Of a stretch of DNA of 35,637 nt, positions 23,930-31,131 are shown piece by piece. The notes under the pieces were generated by a model. The model was not told the DNA's origin and made no database searches. It saw only the letters and a list, made by a program, of their open reading frames with translations. Numbering within the stretch: position 1 is the stretch's first letter; each line of letters starts with the position of its first letter. The position numbers and the translations under genes are program-made. The stretch comes from a virus. The stretch is from the IMG/VR virus record IMGVR_UViG_3300030090_002574, positions 1 to 35,637 of that record; one strand, 5' to 3'.

Positions 23930-25747
23930 CTACCTACCTACCTGAGCAAGATCAACGTCCTCTAGGTGGCTTTTGACGTATTCGGTGTTGTCATGTTGTC
24001 CAGAGTAATAACGAAATGTTCTCTTATCAAATGACAAAGGACGTTTCCCTTCTGATTCGCCGTTGCGATCTTTTGCAATATTAATCTTTACCCCTGCCAT
24101 ACTTTTTAGGCGTCGAATCTCGTCAAGGTCATTCGACAATTCCGCCTGTATTAATTCGTCTTCTAATTTTCTATTACGCCACACCCCAATTATCAAAAAA
24201 GCGTTTGCGCCAATTTCGCTCGTGCCTTTAACAGATTCAATATCTGGAACATCCTTGGGGTCTTGTCCTTTACGAGCATGGGCGACAAGGTGCAAATGAA
24301 CTGGTCTATTTACTGCCCAATCTGTCAACTTGAACATAGCATCAGATTGGGCGCTGTAATCGTCTACTGAGATATTGGCTAATCTCATAAAACTATCGAT
24401 AATAAAGGTATCTACGCCGTAACGCTTTCGAGCGTATTCAAAACCATCAAGCAGTTTTTCTACAGTCGTTCTTCCAACGTGATTGTATAACCATAGGTTA
24501 TCGTCAAGCCAATCCAATGTAGCGTGTAGGTGGTCATCAGTTGGGACGTCTACGTTACCAGCTTGCTTGACCATACGCTTTAAAGATTGGGCTGGCGTCA
24601 TTTCAAGACTTGCTAAACATATCTTAGCTCCCTGATTTATAAACCCTACTGAGGCATGACTTAGTAGTTGCGATTTGCCTGCACCACTAGCACCCGTCCA
24701 TAACGTAATTTCGTGAGGCCGAAATCTTAATTCTTTGAACCCTTCCCACGGTACTGTATAGCCCGATTCGGAGGGCGTCGTAGGGTGGAACGTCTTATGA
24801 ACTTGGTCGTAGAAGTCCCCTGCTCGGCGGAGTTCTTCTGGGTCAATTTGCTTTGCGTTGTCGATGACTTGTTTAATTTCATCCTGTGTTATTCCTTTTT
24901 GCAAACATTCATTAGCGTCTTTGTGTGGCAGTTTAACTATCTTACAGCGATGTTTCCCAAGTCTGTCCGATAGGTCGTCAGCAGCTTCGTGTCCGGCTGT
25001 ATCAGTATCCATGCAGAGGTAAATAGTCTCAAATCTTTCAAGGTCATTATACTCATAAGCTAACCAGTTATGCTTTCCACCTGACCCAGCACCAAACGGC
25101 ACACTTACCGCAGGGTATCCATATTGGTGCATTGTCATAGCGTCAATCTCTCCCTCACAAATAACAATCTCCCTTGCGTCGTCAGCTACAGCTTGCCAGC
25201 CAAATAAGATTGGTTTGCAGTTTGCTTCAGTTGGGCGTGGCTTGCCACTAATAGGACGATACTTTACAAGCGTTAGCTCATCATCCTTAATAAACGGAAA
25301 GAAAATAGCAGTGTCAGTTGTGCCAACCCTAAACTTATTGATCGTCTCAAGCGTCAATTTTCTTTCTTGCGTGAGGTATTCTAACATCTTGCCTGTAGGT
25401 GCAGAACATTGAGGTCGGTTTGGTTTTGTGAACGACTCCCGTAGTGGCTTGTCAAACTTGTGTGGCTCGACGCCAAGGTAACTTCTGATCTCGTCAAGGG
25501 CAGACACTAAGCTCAAGCCCCTGACTTCACGCCAGAGGTCTATTAAGTCTCCGCTTTGTCCTGTGGCAAAATCAGACCAGACGCCAGCTTTATTACCTGT
25601 TAATCTCACAGATAAAGATTGCCCAACATCACCCGCAGTTGAGCCAACCTTCCATTCTCCACTAGATTGCTTGCCTTGTGGTAACAGATGTCGGATTACA
25701 CTCTCTGCACGATCATGCAAGCGTAGCTTCAACTCCCTAATTTCCAT
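23930..25747 (-). CDS. Primase-helicase, T7 gp4-like
   Basis: A 605-residue fused primase and replicative helicase. TOPRIM motifs EIVICEGEIDAM (E198) and CMDTDTAG (D247, D249) form the primase core. Walker A TGASGAGKSQ at ~351-360 and Walker B FIIDSF give the DnaB/RecA-type helicase. The N-terminal ~90 residues (KAGVWSDFATGQSGDLIDLW) occupy the place of the zinc-binding domain but lack its cysteines, so template recognition may differ from T7. Start ATG has GGGGGAAATAAG upstream. It follows a winged-helix replication gene by one base. No DNA polymerase was found, so it probably works with the host enzyme. Confidence 0.93.
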   Translation of the reverse strand: MEIRELKLRLHDRAESVIRHLLPQGKQSSGEWKVGSTAGDVGQSLSVRLTGNKAGVWSDFATGQSGDLIDLWREVRGLSLVSALDEIRSYLGVEPHKFDKPLRESFTKPNRPQCSAPTGKMLEYLTQERKLTLETINKFRVGTTDTAIFFPFIKDDELTLVKYRPISGKPRPTEANCKPILFGWQAVADDAREIVICEGEIDAMTMHQYGYPAVSVPFGAGSGGKHNWLAYEYNDLERFETIYLCMDTDTAGHEAADDLSDRLGKHRCKIVKLPHKDANECLQKGITQDEIKQVIDNAKQIDPEELRRAGDFYDQVHKTFHPTTPSESGYTVPWEGFKELRFRPHEITLWTGASGAGKSQLLSHASVGFINQGAKICLASLEMTPAQSLKRMVKQAGNVDVPTDDHLHATLDWLDDNLWLYNHVGRTTVEKLLDGFEYARKRYGVDTFIIDSFMRLANISVDDYSAQSDAMFKLTDWAVNRPVHLHLVAHARKGQDPKDVPDIESVKGTSEIGANAFLIIGVWRNRKLEDELIQAELSNDLDEIRRLKSMAGVKINIAKDRNGESEGKRPLSFDKRTFRYYSGQHDNTEYVKSHLEDVDLAQVGR

Positions 25748-25748
25748 C

Positions 25749-26510
25749 TTATTTCCCCCGAATTAATCTTGCGTTTACTTGACCGTCAGCTTCTTCAGCC
25801 GTCATGCGTATCTCTTGCCCATTAACTTCATATAAATTCATCGGTGGCGGTGCGTTGTCCTCCCAAAGTTCTTCTCGCAACCAATTCTCTGGCGCTTTTA
25901 TAAACTTCTTCTCGACACCGTAGTTTTCTTCAGCGTATACTTCCGCTGCTTTTAATAAAGTGACCGCATCCGTTTTACGACGTGCGGCGAAGTACGCCAT
26001 CTTTGCGCTGGCACGTTTGTATTGTCTTGGATAAGCATACCACCATATGCTAAAGTCATCTTCGTCTAGTTCGTTAAATCCTTCCGACATCCCGTTTTCT
26101 TCGTAATCAATTATCCTGCTAGTATCTTTTGTACTTTCTTTCTTTTGTTCTTTCTTTTCTTTGTATGTACCCCCCTTTTCCACGCGCCGTTTACCCACGT
26201 GCCGTTTTGTACCGTGTGGTTGAACACTAGAGTATGCGTCATATTCCACCGATGTAAACGTACCTTGTTCATTTCTTGCGCGTCGTCGGACAAGATAGCC
26301 AAAATCAAGCAATTCGTTTATGATCCTGTAGATTTTTTTCTCTCCACAATCACCAAACTTTTGCAAATCCAACATACGAATCTTCCAATCGACAGGACGT
26401 GAAAGGATGTAGACAAGCATACCCCTTGCCTCAAACGAAATTGAATTATCTGTTGCTAGATCATTGGGGATTACAACAAACTTTTCTGTTTCAGCAGATT
26501 TATAAATCAT
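25749..26510 (-). CDS. Winged-helix replication protein (initiator or helicase-loader type)
   Basis: A 253-residue protein. ATG 26510 was chosen because AGGAGCTAAC precedes it; the longer frame reads through a terminator. Residues ~10-85 (FVVIPNDLATD, EARGMLVYILSRPVDWKIRM, KKIYRIINELLDFGYLVRR) form a winged helix-turn-helix like phage replication organisers. The middle is Lys/Glu-rich. The C-terminus (WWYAYPRQYKRASAKMAYFA, FIKAPENWLREELWED) matches the tail seen in many proteins encoded beside phage helicases. It likely binds the origin or loads the helicase encoded next. Family call by eye. Confidence 0.75.
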   Translation of the reverse strand: MIYKSAETEKFVVIPNDLATDNSISFEARGMLVYILSRPVDWKIRMLDLQKFGDCGEKKIYRIINELLDFGYLVRRRARNEQGTFTSVEYDAYSSVQPHGTKRHVGKRRVEKGGTYKEKKEQKKESTKDTSRIIDYEENGMSEGFNELDEDDFSIWWYAYPRQYKRASAKMAYFAARRKTDAVTLLKAAEVYAEENYGVEKKFIKAPENWLREELWEDNAPPPMNLYEVNGQEIRMTAEEADGQVNARLIRGK

Positions 26511-26535
26511 GTTAGCTCCTGTTATCATCCTGTTA

Positions 26536-26616
26536 TTAAAAAAAATGGACGGCACTTCTAGTGCTAACAGGGGGACACAACAACAAGAGAGCAACCAAAT
26601 GTCGGAGTGCCGTCCA
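26536..26616 (-). promoter_or_regulatory. Attenuator-like terminator in the replication leader
   Basis: TGGACGGCACT (26546-26556) pairs perfectly with AGTGCCGTCCA (26606-26616), an 11-pair stem with a 49-base loop, followed on the minus strand by a run of T. A competing hairpin GCACT-TCT-AGTGC (26552-26564) uses the same bases. Two mutually exclusive folds before a T run, ahead of the replication operon, look like attenuation. Confidence 0.5.
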
Positions 26617-26622
26617 ATTAAT

Positions 26623-26651
26623 ATGTTAATTTAGTTCGTTTATAAAAACAA
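26623..26651 (-). promoter_or_regulatory. Candidate promoter for replication genes
   Basis: On the minus strand TTGTTT (-35) and TAACAT (-10) are 17 bases apart, directly after the terminator of the upstream genes and before the attenuator-like stem. Each hexamer matches consensus at four positions. Confidence 0.35.
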
Positions 26652-26705
26652 GAAAAAACTGGGGCAGGCAGGCAGGGAGTCAAAAACCTGCGCCACACCC
26701 CAGTT
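26645..26705 (-). terminator. Rho-independent terminator of the nuclease/methylase cluster
   Basis: AACTGGGG (26657-26664) pairs with CCCCAGTT (26698-26705), followed on the minus strand by TTTTCTTGTTTTT. The loop holds three CAGG units. A further small hairpin (CTGG 26709-26712 with CCAG 26725-26728) lies nearer the gene. It ends transcription from the 28,746-26,741 genes. Confidence 0.75.
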
Positions 26706-26740
26706 ACACTGGCTTCGGGGGAAACCAGCAATTTCTTGTA

Positions 26741-26992
26741 TCATTTTTTTTCTAGCATTTCAAGTACGGCGGCATACCCAGCTATATCAACTTTATTATC
26801 CCGTTGAGAATTGCCCATCTTGTCCCTAGCTTGCTTCATCAAAATCATCATGTGGGCAACGTCCCTTGCTGTTACCTGAACACCAAGCCACACCGTCCAC
26901 AATTGAGCAATCTGTCGGAACAATGGTTTCGCATTGCCGTATGATTTGCCTCGTTCTTCGATGGTGTGCAATGCCTCCTCAAGCACATTCAT
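26741..26992 (-). CDS. DUF6378-like protein
   Basis: An 83-residue protein: EERGKSYGNAKPLFRQIAQL, then QVTARDVAHMMILMKQARDK and KVDIAGYAAVLEML. This pattern matches the short phage family I recall as DUF6378, whose function is unknown. Start ATG has GGGAGATAAAAA upstream. Last gene before a terminator. Confidence 0.8.
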   Translation of the reverse strand: MNVLEEALHTIEERGKSYGNAKPLFRQIAQLWTVWLGVQVTARDVAHMMILMKQARDKMGNSQRDNKVDIAGYAAVLEMLEKK

Positions 26993-26995
26993 TTT

Positions 26996-27511
26996 TTATC
27001 TCCCGTAAAATTTAATTTCGCCCGTGTGGTTTTTATCAAAATAATACCAACAACAATTATCCTTACCAACGCTAGAGGAATTTGGTATCCATTTCACCCT
27101 GCCAATTGAAACAATCATCTCACACCGATGCAAATATGCCTTAGCTTGCTTAGTGTGCATCCAGTCAGCATCAAACAACAACCACGTCGGCGCAAGGTTA
27201 GACAATCGTGTAATCAACGGGTGAAGTATTTTCCTATCCCAAGGCGGGTTTGTAATAAATAAATCACCCTCACAAAACTCAAGGTCAAAAACATCTTTTT
27301 GTTTTATCCAGCCTTTTTGTGGTTCAATGTCAGACGCTGCACTGCAATCATGCCCAGCAGAATATAAATGGTCTATCAACGACCCGTCACCCGCACAAGG
27401 CTCGCAGTAGTATTTGTGTATATCTAAGAAAGGTAGCAAAGGTTTTACCGCACTCGCTGGAGTTGGGTAAAAGTCTCTTTCCTTCCTTTCAAAGTCGCTA
27501 CGTTTTCCCAT
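26996..27511 (-). CDS. SAM-dependent DNA methyltransferase (adenine/N4-cytosine type)
   Basis: A 171-residue class I methyltransferase. FYPTPASAVKPLLPFL is the usual opening; YYCEPCAGDGSLIDHL holds the SAM-binding motif I; DLFITNPPWDRK is the catalytic (N/D)PP(Y/F/W) motif for amino-methylation of adenine or cytosine. The order (SAM then NPPW) is the gamma-like arrangement, and no target-recognition domain is evident, so specificity is probably short or nonspecific. It may protect phage DNA together with the Mom-like protein. It overlaps the resolvase-like gene by 14 bases. Confidence 0.85.
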   Translation of the reverse strand: MGKRSDFERKERDFYPTPASAVKPLLPFLDIHKYYCEPCAGDGSLIDHLYSAGHDCSAASDIEPQKGWIKQKDVFDLEFCEGDLFITNPPWDRKILHPLITRLSNLAPTWLLFDADWMHTKQAKAYLHRCEMIVSIGRVKWIPNSSSVGKDNCCWYYFDKNHTGEIKFYGR

Positions 27512-27824
27512 TTTTCAACAACTTGATCCACACATGGTGAGGTACGACATACAAGGGCTGTCGATTGTCCTCTCTCAAACAGAGAAAGTCATTGTCAGCT
27601 AAGTAACCAGTAAGCCAAATCGGAAAAAACTTTCTTGCTTTAATCTCTCCGCACAATGGCGCTTCTTCTTTTCCCTGCCAATATACGTCGATGTCATACG
27701 ATTTTTCTGCACCAAACTGCCCTCGCCGTGCGTCAAACCTTTCGGCGTGTATGCCAGCAGCTTTATGACTATTTACAATCTCTCGCTCGACACGAGCGCC
27801 TTTGTCTCGTGACAGTTTACCCAT
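27498..27824 (-). CDS. Holliday-junction resolvase-like PD-(D/E)XK nuclease
   Basis: A 108-residue protein. SRDKGARVEREIVNSHKAAG supplies the N-terminal Glu, SYDIDVYW the Asp, and LCGEIKARK the E-x-K of a PD-(D/E)XK site, the plan of Hjc-type resolvases and related endonucleases. It could resolve replication or recombination junctions before packaging. Start overlaps the winged-helix gene's end by eight bases. Confidence 0.75.
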   Translation of the reverse strand: MGKLSRDKGARVEREIVNSHKAAGIHAERFDARRGQFGAEKSYDIDVYWQGKEEAPLCGEIKARKFFPIWLTGYLADNDFLCLREDNRQPLYVVPHHVWIKLLKNGKT

Positions 27825-28110
27825 GTGCTATCCAGACTATTCCTTGTTTACCCGTAGGATTCATGCGTCGATCACCTGAATCTACAATTTGATTCGTTGC
27901 CCGTAACTCGCTTGTCCTTGGCTGCACGGTATGATACGGCAATCCTAGCCTTTCAGCTAGCTCGTAGGTTGTGAGACTTCGATCTTTTAGTTGGTGTAAA
28001 ACCAAAGCCCTGACTGTTTTTGCAGTCGGTGCGATCTCTTTCGCAGCCGTTTTGCTTGTATCTGTTTTTTGCCAGCCCGGAACACTTGGATAAAAAAGAT
28101 TACCTTGCAT
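27817..28110 (-). CDS. Winged-helix DNA-binding protein
   Basis: A 97-residue protein. PGWQKTDTSKTAAKEIAPTA leads to a winged helix (VRALVLHQLKD, LTTYELAERLGLPYHTVQPR, TSELRATNQIVDSGDRRMNP). This P..Q.TDTS.AAA...LR..VL pattern is common in phage early regions, often beside resolvases. It may be a regulator or a replication accessory protein. Confidence 0.78.
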   Translation of the reverse strand: MQGNLFYPSVPGWQKTDTSKTAAKEIAPTAKTVRALVLHQLKDRSLTTYELAERLGLPYHTVQPRTSELRATNQIVDSGDRRMNPTGKQGIVWIAHG

Positions 28111-28439
28111 TATAACACTCCTATCTGCGCTCGTTCTAACGCTTGGTTAGCTCGTAGCATATCTATATAGACTTTGATTGACTCGTACTCGACATCTTTA
28201 ATACCAAACTCATGTCGCAGTCGTCCCTTTTCTTTTAAGAACTCTACAAACTCAGGACACGCTCTAGCTTGCGACTCCGCAGAGGCTTGCGATTTAGCCC
28301 CGTTAATAATAAATTTTTGCGTATGCTCTGCCAGCACACTTTTTTCTGTATCTTCTAACAGTTTAAACGCTGCATGGGCTTCTGCCCGTTCCTTTCCTGT
28401 GTCTGATAATTTATGGTAAAGTTTGTTGACATCTAACAT
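28110..28439 (-). CDS. Unknown helical protein, 109 aa
   Basis: ATG 28439 (MLDVNKLYHKLSDTGKERAE) has GGGAAAGAGTCA upstream; a TTG six codons before is less likely. Largely alpha-helical with many Glu, Lys and Ala; similar helical proteins often lie beside phage SSB or HNH genes. No family assigned. It shares one base with the winged-helix gene and overlaps the HNH gene by 29 bases. Confidence 0.65.
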   Translation of the reverse strand: MLDVNKLYHKLSDTGKERAEAHAAFKLLEDTEKSVLAEHTQKFIINGAKSQASAESQARACPEFVEFLKEKGRLRHEFGIKDVEYESIKVYIDMLRANQALERAQIGVL

Positions 28440-28746
28440 TGACTCTTTCCCTTTCAATTATTGCAATAGCCTCTTCATATAGCCCAGTCAGTTTATAAAG
28501 TTCCGCACATAAACTATGTGGATCTCTACCCTCCCAAAACGTCCTTTCTCCAATTTGATGTTGCAACCTGTGATGTGAACTACACAAAGGTAAAACCCAG
28601 CAGTCACTTGGTTTCAGAGAAGTTGCTCCGTCTGTTCCAATCCGCAGATGTGCAGCTTCCACAAAAGGCGAACCACAAAGGACACATTCCAATTGTCGAA
28701 TAAAATTTAGATGTTTTTTATCACGAATGATAGTTTTATAAGCCAT
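28411..28746 (-). CDS. HNH endonuclease, DUF968-like
   Basis: A 111-residue protein. CVLCG near residue 21, EAAHLRIGTDGATSLKPSD, WVLPLCSSHHRLQHQIGE and TFWEGRDP match the DUF968-type HNH proteins of phages: paired Cys, an AAH core and a HH-x-x-QH segment. It is the first gene of the minus-strand replication cluster. It may be a recombination or host-DNA nuclease. Confidence 0.85.
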   Translation of the reverse strand: MAYKTIIRDKKHLNFIRQLECVLCGSPFVEAAHLRIGTDGATSLKPSDCWVLPLCSSHHRLQHQIGERTFWEGRDPHSLCAELYKLTGLYEEAIAIIERERVNVRCQQTLP

Positions 28747-28776
28747 AAAAACAGCCTATCACAAAAATAACTTTAA

Positions 28777-28808
28777 TTGCAATAGCATTTTTCATTTGCA
28801 TATATGAT
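28777..28808 (+). promoter_or_regulatory. Candidate promoter of early operon 2
   Basis: In the 104-base divergent gap 28747-28850, TTGCAA (28777-28782) and TATATG (28801-28806) or TATGAT (28803-28808) give a sigma-70-like arrangement with an 18-20 base spacer, ~43 bases before the GGAGTCAAA leader of the next gene. No clear promoter is seen for the opposite HNH gene, though one must lie here. Confidence 0.35.
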
Positions 28809-28850
28809 AGTAATGTGTCATGGTGCGTACATTCGAACAAGGAGTCAAAT

Positions 28851-29078
28851 ATGAAAATTAACACAAGTTATACTTTAGCAGATCATATCAATCTTGACAT
28901 CAGGGCGACCGTTTTGCCGAGAGGCAATGATTACGTTGTCGATGAGTTAGAAATCCTGCACAACGGCGAAAACACTGACATATCTAGGATTTCTGTATAC
29001 CCATTTGCAAGTTTAAAGCCAATTCCGGTAGAGGACGACATTATGAATCTAGTGTTGAGTAAGGCACATGACGGATGA
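28851..29078 (+). CDS. Unknown early protein, 75 aa
   Basis: ATG 28851 (MKINTSYTLADHINLDIRAT) directly follows GGAGTCAAAT; an upstream TTG lacks it. Probably beta-rich (NYVVDELEILHNGEN-like stretch at 29-43). First gene of the second early operon. No family recognised. Confidence 0.6.
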   Translation: MKINTSYTLADHINLDIRATVLPRGNDYVVDELEILHNGENTDISRISVYPFASLKPIPVEDDIMNLVLSKAHDG

Positions 29079-29256
29079 AGTAAAAATTTTGCACGACAAG
29101 GTTGTCAGGATAGACCTGCATTGTTTTGATCTGATTAACGAAGCTAGTTTGCTTACGGAGTTGCACAAGCACGACCCAGAGTTAATAAAACCTTGGGCCG
29201 AAGACATAACAAAAGCATTAGTCGGATTACTGAATCAACTTGGGGAAGTACAATGA
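29068..29256 (+). CDS. Unknown early protein, 62 aa
   Basis: MTDEVKILHDKVVRIDLHCF, helical, acidic. Overlaps the preceding gene by 11 bases and its stop overlaps the nuclease start (ATGA), so it is co-translated with both. No family recognised. Confidence 0.55.
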   Translation: MTDEVKILHDKVVRIDLHCFDLINEASLLTELHKHDPELIKPWAEDITKALVGLLNQLGEVQ

Positions 29257-30137
29257 AAATCACAAACAACTTAGGCTTGCCACAGCCGATTTTTGACGCA
29301 ATCAAGAACGATACTTACGACAGCGGAGACTCTGACATATCAGTCACACGTCTTATTGCTCCACCTAGACAAGTTAGCTTGATGCGGGACTACGGAGATC
29401 AGATCGTTGAAGATTGTTCTGACCGATTGTTTTCTCTGATGGGTCAAGCCATGCATCATGTCTTAGAGCGTGGAGGTGATGTAGAGGGCAAGCGTATTAT
29501 AGAGCGTCGTTTGTATGCAGATGTCGGGGGCTGGACACTTAGTGGGCAGATAGATTTGTGGGAAGATAATGTCCTGTCTGATTACAAGTTCACGTCAGTC
29601 TGGGAAACCATAAACGGTCTTAAAGAAGAGAAGGTACAACAGTTAAACGTACTTGCATGGCTATGTGAGCAGAACGGCATCTCTGTTGACGAGGTGCAGA
29701 TTGTCGCCTTGTACAGAGATTACTCAAAGTCTAAGGCTAAGTTCGAGCGTGATTATCCGCAACATCAGGTTGGCATCTTAAAAGCAAACCTATGGGATGA
29801 AGATGAACAGCGTGAGTTTATTGAAGAGAGGATTCGTGAGCATCAGGAAGCCCGTGAGTGGCTACCTACCTGTTCGCCGACAGAAATGTGGGAACGCCCG
29901 ACCAAATGGGCAGTTATGAAAGTGGGTAGAAAATCTGCCTTACGTTTGTTAGACAGCAGACAGAAAGCGCACGAATATTGCGTATCTAAGGGTCTTGTGA
30001 ACGACGCTGATGAGTTACAGTCAGACCACTACATTGAGTTAAGGCGTGGCGAAAGAGTTCGTTGCGAGAGTTATTGTGCAGTTGCACCGTTTTGCAGCCA
30101 GTACAAGGAGTCACAGGAAGAAGTAATTGAGTTTTAA
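29253..30137 (+). CDS. Cas4/RecB-like PD-(D/E)XK nuclease
   Basis: A 294-residue nuclease. H68 in GQAMHHVLERG, D101 in LSGQIDLWED, D110-x-K112 in LSDYKFTS and QQLNVLAWL form the RecB-family site. One Cys near the N-terminus (C55) plus C271, C275 and C281 near the C-terminus resemble the four-Cys iron-sulfur staple of Cas4 and AddB. Start ATG overlaps the upstream stop (ATGA). Directly followed by SSB, it probably processes DNA ends in replication or recombination. It stands alone with no CRISPR array. Confidence 0.85.
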   Translation: MKITNNLGLPQPIFDAIKNDTYDSGDSDISVTRLIAPPRQVSLMRDYGDQIVEDCSDRLFSLMGQAMHHVLERGGDVEGKRIIERRLYADVGGWTLSGQIDLWEDNVLSDYKFTSVWETINGLKEEKVQQLNVLAWLCEQNGISVDEVQIVALYRDYSKSKAKFERDYPQHQVGILKANLWDEDEQREFIEERIREHQEAREWLPTCSPTEMWERPTKWAVMKVGRKSALRLLDSRQKAHEYCVSKGLVNDADELQSDHYIELRRGERVRCESYCAVAPFCSQYKESQEEVIEF

Positions 30138-30210
30138 AACAGCAGAAGAAGCAGTTGCAGAAATCAGTCAATATTTTGAAATAGAATCATGGACAATAAA
30201 AGGAGTTAAC

Positions 30211-30672
30211 ATGGCTACATTAACATTTACAATTGCTAATATTTATGATCCCAAGGGTAACAAACCAACAGGGGCAATTAAAACTGATACTGGCAAATGG
30301 CTTGGCTATTGGCCTTCTGATAAACATTTGTTTCAAGAAGGGGTCAAGTACACGGCTGAGTGTGAGGCAAGAGACTACAAAGGCGTAACATACTATACCA
30401 TTAAATCGCCGAATAAAGGCGGTAAGATAACATCTGAAGGCGGTCAGGTAGCTCCTACACCCCAACAAGCCCCACAGCAAGCTCCTAGCGCCTCACAGGG
30501 GCTATCTAAAGATGAGATAATTACTAGGTTAGCTATAGCCAAAAGTTGCATAGAATCTAATCAATCACAAGCAGATGCAGATTCTTGGTTGGCGTGGGTG
30601 TTGGATCAGACTCCTGATATGAACAAGCCTTCACAGCCTGTTCCTGCTGTAGATGATGAGATACCGTTCTAA
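30211..30672 (+). CDS. Single-stranded DNA-binding protein
   Basis: A 153-residue protein with an N-terminal OB-like domain (MATLTFTIANIYDPKGNKPT, KYTAECEARDYKGVTYYTIK), a flexible Gln/Pro/Ala linker (PTPQQAPQQAPSASQG) and an acidic tip DDEIPF, the classic SSB C-terminus that binds partner proteins. ATG 30211 follows GGAGTTAAC, a variant of the early leader. An in-frame TTG at 30127 would add 28 residues. Its place after the nuclease fits a replication role. Confidence 0.78.
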   Translation: MATLTFTIANIYDPKGNKPTGAIKTDTGKWLGYWPSDKHLFQEGVKYTAECEARDYKGVTYYTIKSPNKGGKITSEGGQVAPTPQQAPQQAPSASQGLSKDEIITRLAIAKSCIESNQSQADADSWLAWVLDQTPDMNKPSQPVPAVDDEIPF

Positions 30673-30917
30673 TGAGTACACGGGAATTATTAGTACAACA
30701 GGTACAGGAATTTTTGAAACTTGCGGGTAGCCCCGGAACTAAAGATAGGGTGTCTGCTACATATTTCGGCATGAACGTCGCACGAAGCCCTAATTTTGTA
30801 AGGCGATTATATGCAGGGCATGATGTCACGACTTCAACCTATGACCGAGCCATAGCCTTTATGGAAAAATGGTATTCGCAGAACGGTTATTATCCTGATG
30901 ATGACAGCTACGCATGA
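30672..30917 (+). CDS. HTH-like DNA-binding protein, 81 aa
   Basis: MSTRELLVQQVQEFLKLAGS, then ATYFGMNVARSPNFVRRLYA and AGHDVTTSTYDRAIAFM. The SPNFVRRL.AGxDVTT.T.DRA segment is typical of short HTH proteins in phages and prophages. It overlaps SSB by one base (TAATG). It could be the regulator acting at the AGAACA boxes; that link is inference. Confidence 0.7.
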   Translation: MSTRELLVQQVQEFLKLAGSPGTKDRVSATYFGMNVARSPNFVRRLYAGHDVTTSTYDRAIAFMEKWYSQNGYYPDDDSYA

Positions 30918-30988
30918 TGATGAAAATTATACACAACTTAACTCGCAGATTTAGAATTTGGATTAGACACAGACAGGAGTGGCATTAA
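30914..30988 (+). CDS. Possible 24-residue basic peptide
   Basis: MMMKIIHNLTRRFRIWIRHR then QEWH. Its start overlaps the HTH gene's stop (ATGA) and its stop overlaps the next start (TAATG), so it would be translated by coupling. Basic and amphipathic. The size leaves doubt; it may simply be a coupling spacer. Confidence 0.35.
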   Translation: MMMKIIHNLTRRFRIWIRHRQEWH

Positions 30989-31131
30989 TGTATTATGTTA
31001 TGATGAGAAATGGTGACGGCACAGCAACTTGTTTTGGAAGTTTTAGCCACGAGTTTGCGGCTTATGCGAAACGAAAACGATTAAAGAAAAACGACCCTTA
31101 TTGCCAAATTGAGATAGTTAGGAGCAATTGA
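30988..31131 (+). CDS. Unknown small protein, 47 aa
   Basis: MYYVMMRNGDGTATCFGSFS, then HEFAAYAKRKRLKKNDPYCQ and IEIVRSN. Preceded by CAGGAGTGGCATTA. Reads like a small domain (a strand, a helix, a strand), and chains by overlap to genes on each side. No family recognised. Confidence 0.55.
   Translation: MYYVMMRNGDGTATCFGSFSHEFAAYAKRKRLKKNDPYCQIEIVRSN

Noticed and set aside
23887-23935. tRNA-like stretch (GGGGTAGTTCAAC on the minus strand)
   Set aside because: It resembles a tRNA D-arm, but no matching anticodon stem, T-arm or acceptor stem can be formed.
26661-26676. Tandem CAGG units as a possible CRISPR or iteron
   Set aside because: Only three four-base units inside a terminator loop; no spacers or longer repeat.
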